Of a stretch of 64,000 nucleotides of DNA, positions 45,746-55,464 are shown piece after piece (the first letter of the stretch is position 1; the number at the start of each line of letters is the position of its first letter). The DNA is from an uncultured Spiribacter sp. GTDB taxonomy: Bacteria; Pseudomonadota; Gammaproteobacteria; Nitrococcales; Nitrococcaceae. Below the pieces are notes generated by a model. The model worked only from the letters and a program-made list of their open reading frames with translations. It had not been told where the DNA came from and ran no database searches. A program made the position numbers and the translations under genes. The stretch lies in contig CALGDM010000006.1 of NCBI GenBank assembly GCA_937884605.1, positions 186,001 through 250,000 of the forward strand, given 5' to 3'.

Positions 45746-47239
45746 ATGACCGCTCCCGAAACCCGGACGGACTGGCAGGCCGCTGCTGCGGCCGTTGAAT
45801 ACCCCACTCAGGCGTTTGTGGATGGCCGCTATCGGGCTTCACGTCACGGTGCGTCGTTCAATGCCGACAATCCCGCCACCGGCGAGGTGCTGACGCCGGT
45901 GGACGAGTGGACGGCGGCGGATGTCGATGATGCCGTGGACATTGCCGCGGCGCGTTTCGAGGCGGGTGTCTGGGCGGATCGCGACCCGGCGGATCGCAAG
46001 GCGATCATGCTGCGGTTTGCCGATGGCATCCGCGCCCATGCCGAGCGTCTGGCGCTGCTTGAGACCCTCGAGACCGGCAAGCCCATCAGCCAGACGCAGG
46101 CCGTCGATGTGCCGGCCTGCGCCGGCACGATCCAGTGGTACGGCGAATGCCTCGACAAGCTGTATGACGAAATGGCGCCCGGCGGCAACGATGCGGTCAT
46201 CGCCATTCGGCGTGAGCCGGTGGGCACGGTGGCGGCCATCGTGCCGTGGAACTACCCGCTGATCATTGCCAGCTGGAAGATCGGTCCGGCCCTGGCCGCT
46301 GGCAACAGCGTCATCCTCAAACCCGCTGAGGAGTCCACTCTGGCCAGCCTGCTGCTGGGTGAGATCGCCGCCGAGGCGGGCATCCCGGCCGGGGTGTTCC
46401 AGGTGCTGCCGGGGCGCGGTCATGTCACCGGCGACGCGCTCGCCGGACACAACCGGGTGCAGGCCATCGCCTTTACCGGATCCACCGAGATCGGCAAGCG
46501 CCTGCTGGTGCGCAGCGGCGAGTCGAACATGAAAAAGGTAGGGCTCGAGTGTGGCGGCAAGTCGGCCCAGATCGTCACCCGCGACTGCGAGCAGCTGGAG
46601 GCGGCCGCCGAGGCCATCGCCTGGAGCATTTGGTACAACCAGGGCGAGACCTGCCACGCCGGCTCGCGACTCATTGTCGATCGTCAGGTCAGCGATGCGC
46701 TTCTCGAGCGGGTCGAGGCGTTGATGGAGCAGTTCGAGCCGGGCGATCCGCTGGACGACACCACTGTCATGGGGGCAATGATCTCGGCCGATCATTTGCA
46801 GCGCGTGCAGGGTTATCTGGACGGTGTCCGCCGCGCGGGGGGCCGAGTGATCGGTGGCGAGGTCGTCGAGCGGCCCGAGGGCGGCGCATTCATGCGCCCC
46901 GCCATTCTCCGTGATATCGACAATGCCGGGCAGGCGGCGCGCGAGGAAATCTTTGGGCCGGTGCTAGCCGTCATGGAGTGTGACGGTCTGGACGAGGCGG
47001 TGCGTATCGCCAACGACTCCGAGTATGGCCTGGCGGCGGCGGTCTGGACCGACCGCCTGAGCGATGCGCACCGGGCTGCCGGGCGGCTGCAGGCCGGAAC
47101 GGTCTGGGTCAACTGCTACGACATGGCATCGGTGGCCACGCCGTTCGGCGGCTACAAGCAGTCGGGGATCGGCCGCGACCGCTCGCTGCATGCCTTCGAC
47201 AAGTACACCGAACTCAAGACCACATGGGTGGCGGTATGA
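45746..47239 (+). CDS. aldehyde dehydrogenase
   Basis: A 497-residue NAD(P)-dependent aldehyde dehydrogenase. The catalytic Cys is in NQGETCHAGSR, the general base Glu in LECGGKSAQIV and the cofactor loop in AFTGSTEIGKRL. The overall pattern resembles PuuC/betaine-aldehyde dehydrogenase-like members, but the aldehyde is unknown. The ATG at 45746 has AGGATGAG upstream. The stop overlaps the next start (ATGA), so it heads a three-gene operon opposite the LysR regulator. Confidence 0.93.
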   Translation: MTAPETRTDWQAAAAAVEYPTQAFVDGRYRASRHGASFNADNPATGEVLTPVDEWTAADVDDAVDIAAARFEAGVWADRDPADRKAIMLRFADGIRAHAERLALLETLETGKPISQTQAVDVPACAGTIQWYGECLDKLYDEMAPGGNDAVIAIRREPVGTVAAIVPWNYPLIIASWKIGPALAAGNSVILKPAEESTLASLLLGEIAAEAGIPAGVFQVLPGRGHVTGDALAGHNRVQAIAFTGSTEIGKRLLVRSGESNMKKVGLECGGKSAQIVTRDCEQLEAAAEAIAWSIWYNQGETCHAGSRLIVDRQVSDALLERVEALMEQFEPGDPLDDTTVMGAMISADHLQRVQGYLDGVRRAGGRVIGGEVVERPEGGAFMRPAILRDIDNAGQAAREEIFGPVLAVMECDGLDEAVRIANDSEYGLAAAVWTDRLSDAHRAAGRLQAGTVWVNCYDMASVATPFGGYKQSGIGRDRSLHAFDKYTELKTTWVAV

Positions 47240-48387
47240 GTGGTCTCGACCTCAACCTGGACCGTCCGGCCACCCCGCGGATTGTTGCCGGCGCTGATGC
47301 CCTGCAGCGCCTCGGCGAAGTGCTACCGGCGGCGCCCGATCCGATCCTGCTGGTGGTTGACGAAGGCCTGGTCGCCGCGGGGATTGCGGATCGCCTCGAA
47401 GCGGCGCTACCGCCGGGGCGCCCAGTCACCCGATTTGTCGGTCCGGCGGGCGAGCCGACGGTTGCCGGCGTCAATGACGCGGTGGCCTGTGCCCGCGGTC
47501 TCGAGCATGCCGTGATCGTTGGCCTGGGAGGAGGTAGCGCCCTCGACAGCGCCAAACTGGTGGCAAGCCTTGCCGCCAGTGCCTTACCCGCCGAGGATTT
47601 TGTGCTGGGCCGCAACGTGCCGCCGGCGCGCTGGCCCGCGGTCATGATCCCGACCACCTCCGGGACCGGCTCCGAGGTGACGCATACAGCGATCGTGAGC
47701 GACGAGGCCGGCCAGAAGCTCTGGTCATGGGCGCCGGATATGGCGCCCGATGCGGTGGTTCTCGATCCCACGCTAACCACCAGCGTACCGCCGGACATGA
47801 TCGTTGGCACCGGACTGGATGCGTTTGTGCACGCGCTCGAGGCGATGACCGGGCAGGGCCGGCATGCCTTTACCGAGGCCTATGGTCTGGAGGCAACGCG
47901 GCGGGCGCGCGGGGCGCTGGCCAGCTATCGGCATGATCCCCAGGATCTGCATGCCGCCGCCGATATGCAGCTGGCCGCCACGCTCGCGGGGCTGGCCATT
48001 GATGGCGGCGGCACCGGTATGGCGCATGCCATTGGGCATGCTCTGGGCAGCCTGTATCACATACCCCACGGTATTGCGGTTACGCTGGGCCTGCGGGCAA
48101 GCCTTGCCTGGAGCATCGCGGCTGATCCCGGTCGCTATCAGCCCGCCGCGGCGGCGTTCGGCATACCGGGCGAGTCGGCGGAGGATCTGGCGCAGGCATT
48201 CGAGGACTGGCTCTCGGAGCTGGCGTTCGACGCGGTGGCAGCGCGCTCGCTGCCGACGGCGATGAGCGCCGAGGCGTTGCATGCCGAACTGGCCGCCGAG
48301 CCCAATCGGCCCATGATTCACAACAATGCCCGGCCGGCCGCCGATGCGGATCTTGCCTGGCTGGCGCGGCAGGTGGTGGCGGCATGA
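47236..48387 (+). CDS. iron-containing alcohol dehydrogenase
   Basis: A 383-residue type III alcohol dehydrogenase. All expected metal-site segments are seen: [28 protein letters not shown] and IPHG, and the NAD motif is [15 protein letters not shown]. Unlike the paralogue at 31 kb, both histidine positions are conserved. ATG 47236 overlaps the aldehyde-dehydrogenase stop (ATGA); the track begins four codons earlier. Together with the aldehyde dehydrogenase it could convert an alcohol to an acid in two steps. Confidence 0.93.
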   Translation: MSGLDLNLDRPATPRIVAGADALQRLGEVLPAAPDPILLVVDEGLVAAGIADRLEAALPPGRPVTRFVGPAGEPTVAGVNDAVACARGLEHAVIVGLGGGSALDSAKLVASLAASALPAEDFVLGRNVPPARWPAVMIPTTSGTGSEVTHTAIVSDEAGQKLWSWAPDMAPDAVVLDPTLTTSVPPDMIVGTGLDAFVHALEAMTGQGRHAFTEAYGLEATRRARGALASYRHDPQDLHAAADMQLAATLAGLAIDGGGTGMAHAIGHALGSLYHIPHGIAVTLGLRASLAWSIAADPGRYQPAAAAFGIPGESAEDLAQAFEDWLSELAFDAVAARSLPTAMSAEALHAELAAEPNRPMIHNNARPAADADLAWLARQVVAA

Positions 48388-49496
48388 GCATTCGCGATAT
48401 CCGTATCAGTCACCACGTGTTACCGCTGGATCCGCCCTTTCCCGCCGCCTGGGATACCCGCCCGCGCCGGCAGTTTGGTGCCACCATTGTGCGTGTCGAG
48501 GACGACCAGGGCCGGGTTGGCATCGGGTCGGGTGATCCGATGCACGGCCTGCCCGCGTATCTCGATCTGTTCATTGGCCAGGATCCATGCGCACTCGAGC
48601 GTCATGCCGAAGTCTTGAGCAACATCGGCTTTCATGCCGGGCGACCCTGGGCACTGGATGTGGCGCTCTGGGATCTGGTCGGCCAGATCAAGGGCCGATC
48701 CGCCTGGCGCATGGCCGGTGGCCGGGGCGGGTCGATTGCCTGCTATGCCTCGAGCGGTGTGCATCGCCCGCCCGAGGCCATGGCCGCTCAGGCACGCCGA
48801 ATGCTTGCCGAGGGCTTCCCGGCGATGAAAATCCGCTTTGGCCGATCCACGCTGGAAGCGGACTTTGCGGTGCTTGAGGCGGTGCATCGCGCCGTCGGGG
48901 GCGAGCTGAAGCTGATGGTGGACTGCAATCAGGGCTGGCGCATGCCCTGGGACACTCAGCCGCCATGGACTTATGCCCAGGCCCTGGAAGTGGCCCGTGA
49001 GCTTGAGCGCTACGGGGTGTACTGGATGGAAGAGCCGCTCCATCGCGGCGATTACGCCGGCATGACGCGACTGCGTCGCGATACGCAGCTGTTCATCGCC
49101 GGCGGCGAAATGACCCGTGAGTGGCACGAGTTTCAGACGCTGCTCGAGCGCGAGTGCCTCGATGTCTATCAACCCGATGCCGTGTGCTCGCTGGGGATGA
49201 CCCATTTGCGCGCACTGGCCGAACAGGTCACGGCGGCCGGTTGCGTGTTCACGCCCCATACGTGGGGCAACGGGATCGGACTGCTTGCCAATGCGCATCT
49301 GACCGCCGGCAGCGTGGGAACGGCGTTTATCGAGCTGCCCTATGATCCGCCTGAGTGGACGCCCGAGCGCCGTGATTTTCCGCTGCTGACACCGGTGCGG
49401 CCCGATGATCAGGGCGTTCTGGAACTGGGGGACGCGCCTGGCCTGGGGATCACGCTGGACGAGGACTGGCTGGCGCAGACAAGAGTGGCGTCCTAG
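48384..49496 (+). CDS. enolase-superfamily (MR/MLE) dehydratase or racemase
   Basis: A 370-residue mandelate-racemase/muconate-lactonising-type enzyme. The N-terminal capping domain is followed by the barrel residues: Lys in AMKIRFG, Asp in LMVDCNQGW, Glu in WMEEPLHRG, Glu in IAGGEMTRE and His in FTPHTWGNG. These give a Lys-x-Arg/His pairing typical of acid-sugar dehydratases or racemases. The substrate cannot be assigned. Overlap with the dehydrogenase (ATGA) ties all three enzymes together, suggesting a catabolic route for a hydroxy-acid or sugar acid. Its stop shares CTAG with the convergent DCC gene. Confidence 0.9.
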   Translation: MSIRDIRISHHVLPLDPPFPAAWDTRPRRQFGATIVRVEDDQGRVGIGSGDPMHGLPAYLDLFIGQDPCALERHAEVLSNIGFHAGRPWALDVALWDLVGQIKGRSAWRMAGGRGGSIACYASSGVHRPPEAMAAQARRMLAEGFPAMKIRFGRSTLEADFAVLEAVHRAVGGELKLMVDCNQGWRMPWDTQPPWTYAQALEVARELERYGVYWMEEPLHRGDYAGMTRLRRDTQLFIAGGEMTREWHEFQTLLERECLDVYQPDAVCSLGMTHLRALAEQVTAAGCVFTPHTWGNGIGLLANAHLTAGSVGTAFIELPYDPPEWTPERRDFPLLTPVRPDDQGVLELGDAPGLGITLDEDWLAQTRVAS

Positions 49497-49849
49497 CCCG
49501 GCGGCTCGCAGTGCAGGCGGCGCAGGCGCCACGCCGCCCAGCGGTTGTAGGCCCAGTTGCCACACGGGAACAGCCCCGGCAGGGCAAGCACCCGCGCCAG
49601 CCAGCGGAAACCGCCGCCGGCCCGGTGCCAATAGCCCAGCGAGGCACTCAGTCCGACACGCATGGATTGCCCGTCATGAAAGTGCAGCTGGGCCATCATG
49701 TCCGCCAGCTCATAACCGGCCGGTGGGCAAAAGCCGGCCTGGCTGATATCCACCAGCTCGATCTGGTGCGCCAGCCGCGGACGCAGGTGGTCGATCTCGC
49801 GGCGGCACAGGCCGCAGCTGCCGTCATAGTAGAGCGTGGGCTGTTTCAT
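49493..49849 (-). CDS. DCC-family thiol-disulfide oxidoreductase
   Basis: A 118-residue DUF393/DCC-family protein beginning [15 protein letters not shown]. The CGLC redox motif is the conserved DxxCxxC pattern that names the family. The rest includes [27 protein letters not shown], typical of the C-terminal Trp/Arg-rich half. It is four bases downstream of the recD stop in the same direction, so it may be an incidental last gene of the recCBD operon. The track start is nine codons upstream. Confidence 0.85.
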   Translation of the reverse strand: MKQPTLYYDGSCGLCRREIDHLRPRLAHQIELVDISQAGFCPPAGYELADMMAQLHFHDGQSMRVGLSASLGYWHRAGGGFRWLARVLALPGLFPCGNWAYNRWAAWRLRRLHCEPPG

Positions 49850-49853
49850 CCGC

Positions 49854-51761
49854 CTATTGTGCCTGCGGATGGGCAATCACGGCACCCGTGCGGGCGCGGG
49901 TGACGGCGGTGTACAGCAGTTCGCGGCGTGTTCGGCCCGGTCCGCCCTCGGGCAGCACAACCAGTACGTGGTCAAATTCCGAGCCCTGGGATTTGTGTAC
50001 GGTCATGGCAAAGACGCTGTCGACGGCATCAAGCCGGCTGGGCAGGACCAGGCGGATGCGATGGTCGGGCCATTCAAAGGCCACCCGCAGCCGGGCCTCG
50101 GATTCGCCGGGCAGACGGGTCATCAGGCAGACGCCGACATCGCCGTTCATCAGGCCCAGTTCGTAGTCATTGCGCGTGATCATCACGGGACGCCCTTCAA
50201 ACCAGCCACTGGCCCGATCGATCAGCCCGCTCTGTTGCAGCGCCGCGGCGATGCGTTCGTTGAGCCCGCTGACTCCGAGGGGGCCGTGGCGGATTGTGGT
50301 CAGAACCTGGAAGCCGCTGAATGCGGCCAGCACGGAGAGAGCCCACTGATCGTTGCTATCGCGGTCATCATCGGCGGGTCGTGTCGCCTGCAGTTCGGTG
50401 AGGTAGGCCTGATAGCCCTCGCAGGCGGCCTTTTCAATCCTCGCGTCGTCGGCACTGGCCAGTTCGAGGCGCTCGATACCAGACGCGCCGTCATCCAGCA
50501 GCGCATTTGCGCGTGCCGAATCCCCTCGGCGAACGGCCTCGGCCAGCGCCCCGATGCCGCTGTCCGCGCTAAATCGGCGACTGTCGCGCAGGCGAACGAT
50601 CTGCTGTTGCAGTGGGCTGCCGTCCGCCTGCCAATCAGCGATATCGTCGCCACTGTTGGCCTTTACCCAGGCGACCGTCTCGGCGGTGTAGTGGGGCTGC
50701 TCGGTGCCAGCGCATAGCTCGCCGAGAACGGCGCCGGCTTCCACCGATGCCAGCTGGTCCTTGTCCCCCAGCAATACCAGCTGTGTCTCGGGGCGAAGGG
50801 CGTCAAGCAGGCGCGCGGTCAGCTCCTGGTCGATCATTGAGGCCTCATCCACTACGACCAGGTCGGCGTGCAGGGGGTTGTCGCGATCATGCCGAAAGCG
50901 GCGGCTGCCGGGGCGCGGCCCCAGCAGCCGATGCAGCGTGCTGACCGATCGCGGAATGGCGTCGCGCACGGCGGACCCGAGCGGCAAGGCATCAACCTCG
51001 CCGCTGATCGACTCGCCAAGCCGGGCGGCCGCCTTGCCGGTAGGGGCAGCCAGCCGAATTCGCAGCGGGGCCTCGGGGTGGCTATTCATGCGCTCGGCCT
51101 GCAGGAGTCCCAGCAGCCGCAGCACGGTCCGGGTCTTGCCGGTCCCGGGGCCGCCCGTGATCAGCGTAAAGCGCGACCGCGTGGCGAGGGCGCCGGCAAT
51201 GCGTTGCCAGTCCGGATGGTGATCGCTGCGCGGAAAAAGCCCGTCAAGGCGTTCCGGCAGCCCCGGAAGCGCCGGCAAAGGCTGGGCAAGCCGGGCTTCG
51301 AGGGCCGTTTGGATGAGTCGTTCATTGGCCCAGTAACGGCGCAGATAGAGGGCATTATCCTGCAACACCAGCGGGGTGGCGCTGCTCCTGTCATTGGCCT
51401 GATCGCTGGCAGTGACTGTCTCGATGCTGTGCGCCGCGCTCAAACGCGCGTGGAGCGTATCGGGCGCCAGTGCCCCGAGCCACTCGATCGGCGTCTCGGT
51501 GTTGCTGTCGGTGGCGGGGAGTTCGCTCCACAGCATTGCCGGGGTCTGGATCAGCTCGTCGAGGGGCAAACGGGTGTGTCCGGCGCCCACCGTGTAGCTC
51601 GCTAGAGCCGCTAATACCAGGACCACTTCATCGGTCTCCCCGCCCTGTTCGGCGAGCAGGGCGGCAAGGGCCATGTCGGTGGACCGGATCCAGCCCTCAT
51701 CAAGCCACTGGTGGAGCCGCGCCGGCAGCGTGGTGGCTCGAATGGACGCGATCTCAGACAT
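49854..51761 (-). CDS. recD: exodeoxyribonuclease V alpha subunit
   Basis: A 635-residue RecD helicase, the 5'-3' motor of RecBCD in double-strand break repair. Walker A is ITGGPGTGKTRT, Walker B is LVVVDEASMID, and the C-terminal TVHKSQGSEFDHVLVVLP and ELLYTAVTRAR are helicase motifs. The track adds 105 codons; ATG 51761 overlaps the recB stop by eight bases. Order recC-recB-recD with overlaps indicates a single operon without the recC-ptr-recB-recD insertion known from E. coli. Confidence 0.96.
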   Translation of the reverse strand: MSEIASIRATTLPARLHQWLDEGWIRSTDMALAALLAEQGGETDEVVLVLAALASYTVGAGHTRLPLDELIQTPAMLWSELPATDSNTETPIEWLGALAPDTLHARLSAAHSIETVTASDQANDRSSATPLVLQDNALYLRRYWANERLIQTALEARLAQPLPALPGLPERLDGLFPRSDHHPDWQRIAGALATRSRFTLITGGPGTGKTRTVLRLLGLLQAERMNSHPEAPLRIRLAAPTGKAAARLGESISGEVDALPLGSAVRDAIPRSVSTLHRLLGPRPGSRRFRHDRDNPLHADLVVVDEASMIDQELTARLLDALRPETQLVLLGDKDQLASVEAGAVLGELCAGTEQPHYTAETVAWVKANSGDDIADWQADGSPLQQQIVRLRDSRRFSADSGIGALAEAVRRGDSARANALLDDGASGIERLELASADDARIEKAACEGYQAYLTELQATRPADDDRDSNDQWALSVLAAFSGFQVLTTIRHGPLGVSGLNERIAAALQQSGLIDRASGWFEGRPVMITRNDYELGLMNGDVGVCLMTRLPGESEARLRVAFEWPDHRIRLVLPSRLDAVDSVFAMTVHKSQGSEFDHVLVVLPEGGPGRTRRELLYTAVTRARTGAVIAHPQAQ

Positions 51762-54700
51762 GCTCGGGCTCCTCGTTGAACAGCGCATCAAGGGATTCCA
51801 CCAGGGCCCGATCGGGCCGCTCGGCATGGATCCCGCGCCCGCTCTGGCCGATGCCGCGCAGGAAAAAGCACACCGCCCCGCCGACGTGGGTGTCGTAGTC
51901 ATAGGTGCGCCCGAGTCGGGCCCGCAGCAAACGATGCAGTGCCAGCAGGTAGAGGGCGTACTGGGCGTCGTAGCGTTTTTGGCGAACGATCTGCTCGAGC
52001 GCCTCGGAAGCACGGGCATCGGCGCAGGAGGGGAGGCGATTGGACTTGTAGTCCATGACCCAGTAGCGCCCTTCATGGCAGAAGACCAGGTCGATATAGC
52101 CCTTGATCATGCCATTGAGATCATTCTCCCCCAGCGCGGGACGGCCGACGCCGCCCAGGGTATGCCGGCGGATGATCGCGTCGATGCGGCTGGCCCGGAC
52201 CCGACCGACGGCCACCAGAAACTCGAGCTCGGCAACGAACGCCCCGTCATCGAGCGCGCTCAGGCGAACCGGTGCCGCGCCCGGTAAGGGCAGATCGGTG
52301 GCGGTGACGGCGGCCAGCCAGTCACGAATGGCGGGCACCCACGGCCGCCAGCGTTGCCCGCGCAGACCGCGATCGACAGTCGCACTGAAGGCCGGATCAT
52401 CCGCGCCCGGAAACTGCCGACTGGCCAGTGCCTCAAGCTGCGAGTGGATCACGGTGCCAGTGGCTGGTCCGGCCGGAATGGCCGCCAGGGCGTCGGCGGC
52501 GTCGTCCCCCGATGCGGCGGGGGCCGACGGCGCGTCGCGGCTTTCCTCGGCGAGGATATCCGCCTGTGCGGTGCCGGGGATTGCCGCGCGCGGGCCGTCT
52601 TCGACCAGAGCGCTGTAGCTCGCGATCCACCATCGTCCCTGACCCGGGGCAGCGCGGGTGTATTGGCGAGCGACGGCCATGGCCGGGAGTGCAGCCGGCG
52701 CCGATATCGCAGCCGCGGCGGGCGCTGGCACAGGCTGGATGCGCTCGTGGGTCACGGCCTGACTCTGACGCGTCAGCGCCTCGAGACGAGGCCCCAGATC
52801 CATGGCGTTGGCCTTATCCGCCCAGCCAAGCAGCCGACCAATGGCCGAGCGCTGCAGATGAACCGTTCCCGGACTGGTCTGGGCGCTCTCGCGTACCGGC
52901 GCCAGTCCCAGCCAGCAGGCATGGACGGCCCGGGTGATGCCGACATAGAGCAAACGCATGTCCTCAGCCTGCTGACGGTCCTGGGCGGCGGCCTTGTCGT
53001 CGGAGTCCGGCTCGAAGATGATCTCGGGGCCGTCGTCGGTCGTGCGTACAAACGGCGGCTCGGCCTTGGCACTGCGATAACTGCAGACAAACGGCAGAAA
53101 CACCAGCGGGTACTCGAGGCCCTTGGATTTGTGGATGGTCACCACCTTGATCAGGGCCGCGTCGCTTTCAAGGCGTAGAATGCGATCGTCGGCGGGGGTC
53201 TCGCCGCGATGCTGCATGGCCTCGTCAAGCCACCGGATCAGCCCGCCCGAGCCATCGAGGGTGGCGGCCGCTTCCTGGAGCAGTTCGCTGATCTGCAGCA
53301 GATTAGTCAATGCGCGCTCGCCACCGCTTTGCATCGCCAGTCGTGATGCCAGGGAATGATCGTGGATGAGCTGGCGCAGCGCGGGGAGAACGCCCTGGCG
53401 ACGCCAGCGCTCGCCGTAGTCCTGGAATTGTTCGAGTGCGGCCTCCCAGCGGGCGTCGTCGCTGAACAGACCCTCAAGCGTTGCCCAGTCATAACCCATG
53501 CTGGCGGTGCCCAGCGCGGTGCGTACCCGGCGCTCGGATTCGGGTGTGGCCATTGCCTGCAGCCAGCGCAGCACATCTGCCGCCTCGGGGGTCTTGAGGA
53601 CGTTGTCGCGATCCGACAGATAGACCGACGCCAGCCCCCGGCGCCGCAGGGCATCGCGGATCAGTCCGGCTTCCTGACCGCTGCGCACCAGAATGGCGAT
53701 GTCCGCCGGTTGCACGGCACGGGGCGCCTCAGCGGTTTCGAACCGGGCCTCGCCCAGAGCGGCGCGGTCGAGGAGCTGGCGGATCTGCTCGGCACCGACT
53801 TCGGCCATCTGCCGGCGATACAGGGGCAGGGGCAGGCTCTCGTCGGGGGCCTCCTCCTGCTCGAGCTGCCAGAGCGTCATGGCGCTTGCCGGCTGATCAC
53901 CGATCCACAGCGTCTCGCTGCGGCCGTTGGCTTTTACCGGTGCAAAATCAATAGCTTCGGGGTGGAACGGGCCAGGCGTCATCGGAGACTGGCCGAACAG
54001 GGTGTTGACCGCCTCCACCATGCCGGTGCTCGAGCGATAGTTGCGATCCAGTGTGTAGCGCTGTCCGATGGGGACCTGCGCCGCCGCGCTCAGGTAGGTT
54101 GCCAGGTCCGCGCCGCGAAAGCCGTAGATGGCCTGTTTGGGATCGCCGATCAGGATCAGGCTGGCCGGCGCATCGGCGGGGTAGATGGCTTGCAGGATTC
54201 GGTACTGCACCGGATCGGTATCCTGGAACTCATCCACCAGCGCCACCGGAAACTGCCGGCGGATCGTTGCCGCCAGGCGGGTGTCGGCATCGGGTTGGTT
54301 GAGTGCATCGCGCAACCGCGTGAGCATGTCATTGAATCCGATAACGCCGCGCTGATGCTGTGCCGCCTCGACACGCCGCGCCACCCATTGCACGGCATGG
54401 GCATAGAATGGGGCTGCGGCGCCTGCCAGTGCGCTCTGGGCGGCGTGCAGCTCGTCGGCGGCGATTGCAATGGGATGTTCAGCCAGCGCTTCGGGCAGCG
54501 TACGACCGCGGGGTGTGCCGTTATTCAGGGTGCTGAGACTGATCTGATCGAGCTCGATGCCCGGGTAGGGCTGCGCGGGATTGGTTGCCCACTCCGCCAG
54601 GGCCGGTTTGAGGGTTTTGGCCCAGGTTTTGGGGGTGGGCTTACGGTTGCCCGGCAGGCCGCCGCTGGCTCGCGCCTCGGCGAGGGCCTGCTCGAAGCCC

Positions 54701-55464
54701 TCGAGGTCGCTCGCAACCGCCCGTCGAAGGGCATCCGCCGCCTGGACCGCTCGCTCGGCGCTGGGTCCGATCGACGCCATCGGATCGTCGCCGACCGCCG
54801 CAGGCAGGGAATCACGCCGGTTAAGCAGCGGTTTGAGGTTGGCGGCAAAGCGCTCCACGGAGGGACGCGGATCCTTCGATTTGCCGGTGAGCATGAATCC
54901 CAGCGCGCCAAGTTGCGTCGCGTCGAGGGGATACACGGTCTGGCGCCAGTAGTCCTCGATGGCCTCGCGGGTAATCAGGTCGGTGTCCTCGCTCAGCTCA
55001 AGGGCAAACGCACTGCCTGCCTCGAAGGCATGCTGCTGGAGCATACGGTGGCAAAAGCTGTGGATGGTGTAGATGGCTGCCTCGTCCATCCAGTCGGCCG
55101 CCGCGCGCAGGTGGTCGGCATGACGCTGGCGGGCATCCGGATCGGGATAGGCGGCCAGCAGCGCGGCGAGGATGGCATCGTCGGGTTGCGGCTCGGCTGC
55201 ACCCGCAAAGCAGCGCGCGGCGCTCGCCAGTCGTGCGCGGATCCGGTCACGCAACTCCTTGGTCGCATCGCGGGTAAAGGTCATCACCAGGATTTCCGGC
55301 GGCAGCATGGGGCGGCGCTGCGGGTTGCCTGGATCGTGCCCCAGCACCAGACGCAGATAGATCGCGGTCAATGTAAAAGTCTTGCCGGTGCCCGCACTGG
55401 CCTCAATGAGGTGATGGCCCTCGAGGGGTGCGGCAAGGACATCGAGTGGTTGCGGATCAGTCAC
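51754..55464 (-). CDS. recB: exodeoxyribonuclease V beta subunit
   Basis: A 1236-residue RecB. The UvrD-type helicase domain begins with Walker A EASAGTGKTFTLTAIYLRL and has VMTFTRDATKELRDRIRARL, the Walker B region VALVDEFQDTDPVQYRIL and VVTIHKSKGLEYPLVFLP. The C-terminal nuclease domain has GYIDLVFCHEGRYWVMDYKSN with the Asp-Lys-type active site. Chi recognition and degradation switching follow from the complex. Start is GTG 55464, overlapping the recC stop (GTGA), so the track start is correct although not an ATG. Confidence 0.97.
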   Translation of the reverse strand: MTDPQPLDVLAAPLEGHHLIEASAGTGKTFTLTAIYLRLVLGHDPGNPQRRPMLPPEILVMTFTRDATKELRDRIRARLASAARCFAGAAEPQPDDAILAALLAAYPDPDARQRHADHLRAAADWMDEAAIYTIHSFCHRMLQQHAFEAGSAFALELSEDTDLITREAIEDYWRQTVYPLDATQLGALGFMLTGKSKDPRPSVERFAANLKPLLNRRDSLPAAVGDDPMASIGPSAERAVQAADALRRAVASDLEGFEQALAEARASGGLPGNRKPTPKTWAKTLKPALAEWATNPAQPYPGIELDQISLSTLNNGTPRGRTLPEALAEHPIAIAADELHAAQSALAGAAAPFYAHAVQWVARRVEAAQHQRGVIGFNDMLTRLRDALNQPDADTRLAATIRRQFPVALVDEFQDTDPVQYRILQAIYPADAPASLILIGDPKQAIYGFRGADLATYLSAAAQVPIGQRYTLDRNYRSSTGMVEAVNTLFGQSPMTPGPFHPEAIDFAPVKANGRSETLWIGDQPASAMTLWQLEQEEAPDESLPLPLYRRQMAEVGAEQIRQLLDRAALGEARFETAEAPRAVQPADIAILVRSGQEAGLIRDALRRRGLASVYLSDRDNVLKTPEAADVLRWLQAMATPESERRVRTALGTASMGYDWATLEGLFSDDARWEAALEQFQDYGERWRRQGVLPALRQLIHDHSLASRLAMQSGGERALTNLLQISELLQEAAATLDGSGGLIRWLDEAMQHRGETPADDRILRLESDAALIKVVTIHKSKGLEYPLVFLPFVCSYRSAKAEPPFVRTTDDGPEIIFEPDSDDKAAAQDRQQAEDMRLLYVGITRAVHACWLGLAPVRESAQTSPGTVHLQRSAIGRLLGWADKANAMDLGPRLEALTRQSQAVTHERIQPVPAPAAAAISAPAALPAMAVARQYTRAAPGQGRWWIASYSALVEDGPRAAIPGTAQADILAEESRDAPSAPAASGDDAADALAAIPAGPATGTVIHSQLEALASRQFPGADDPAFSATVDRGLRGQRWRPWVPAIRDWLAAVTATDLPLPGAAPVRLSALDDGAFVAELEFLVAVGRVRASRIDAIIRRHTLGGVGRPALGENDLNGMIKGYIDLVFCHEGRYWVMDYKSNRLPSCADARASEALEQIVRQKRYDAQYALYLLALHRLLRARLGRTYDYDTHVGGAVCFFLRGIGQSGRGIHAERPDRALVESLDALFNEEPEHV

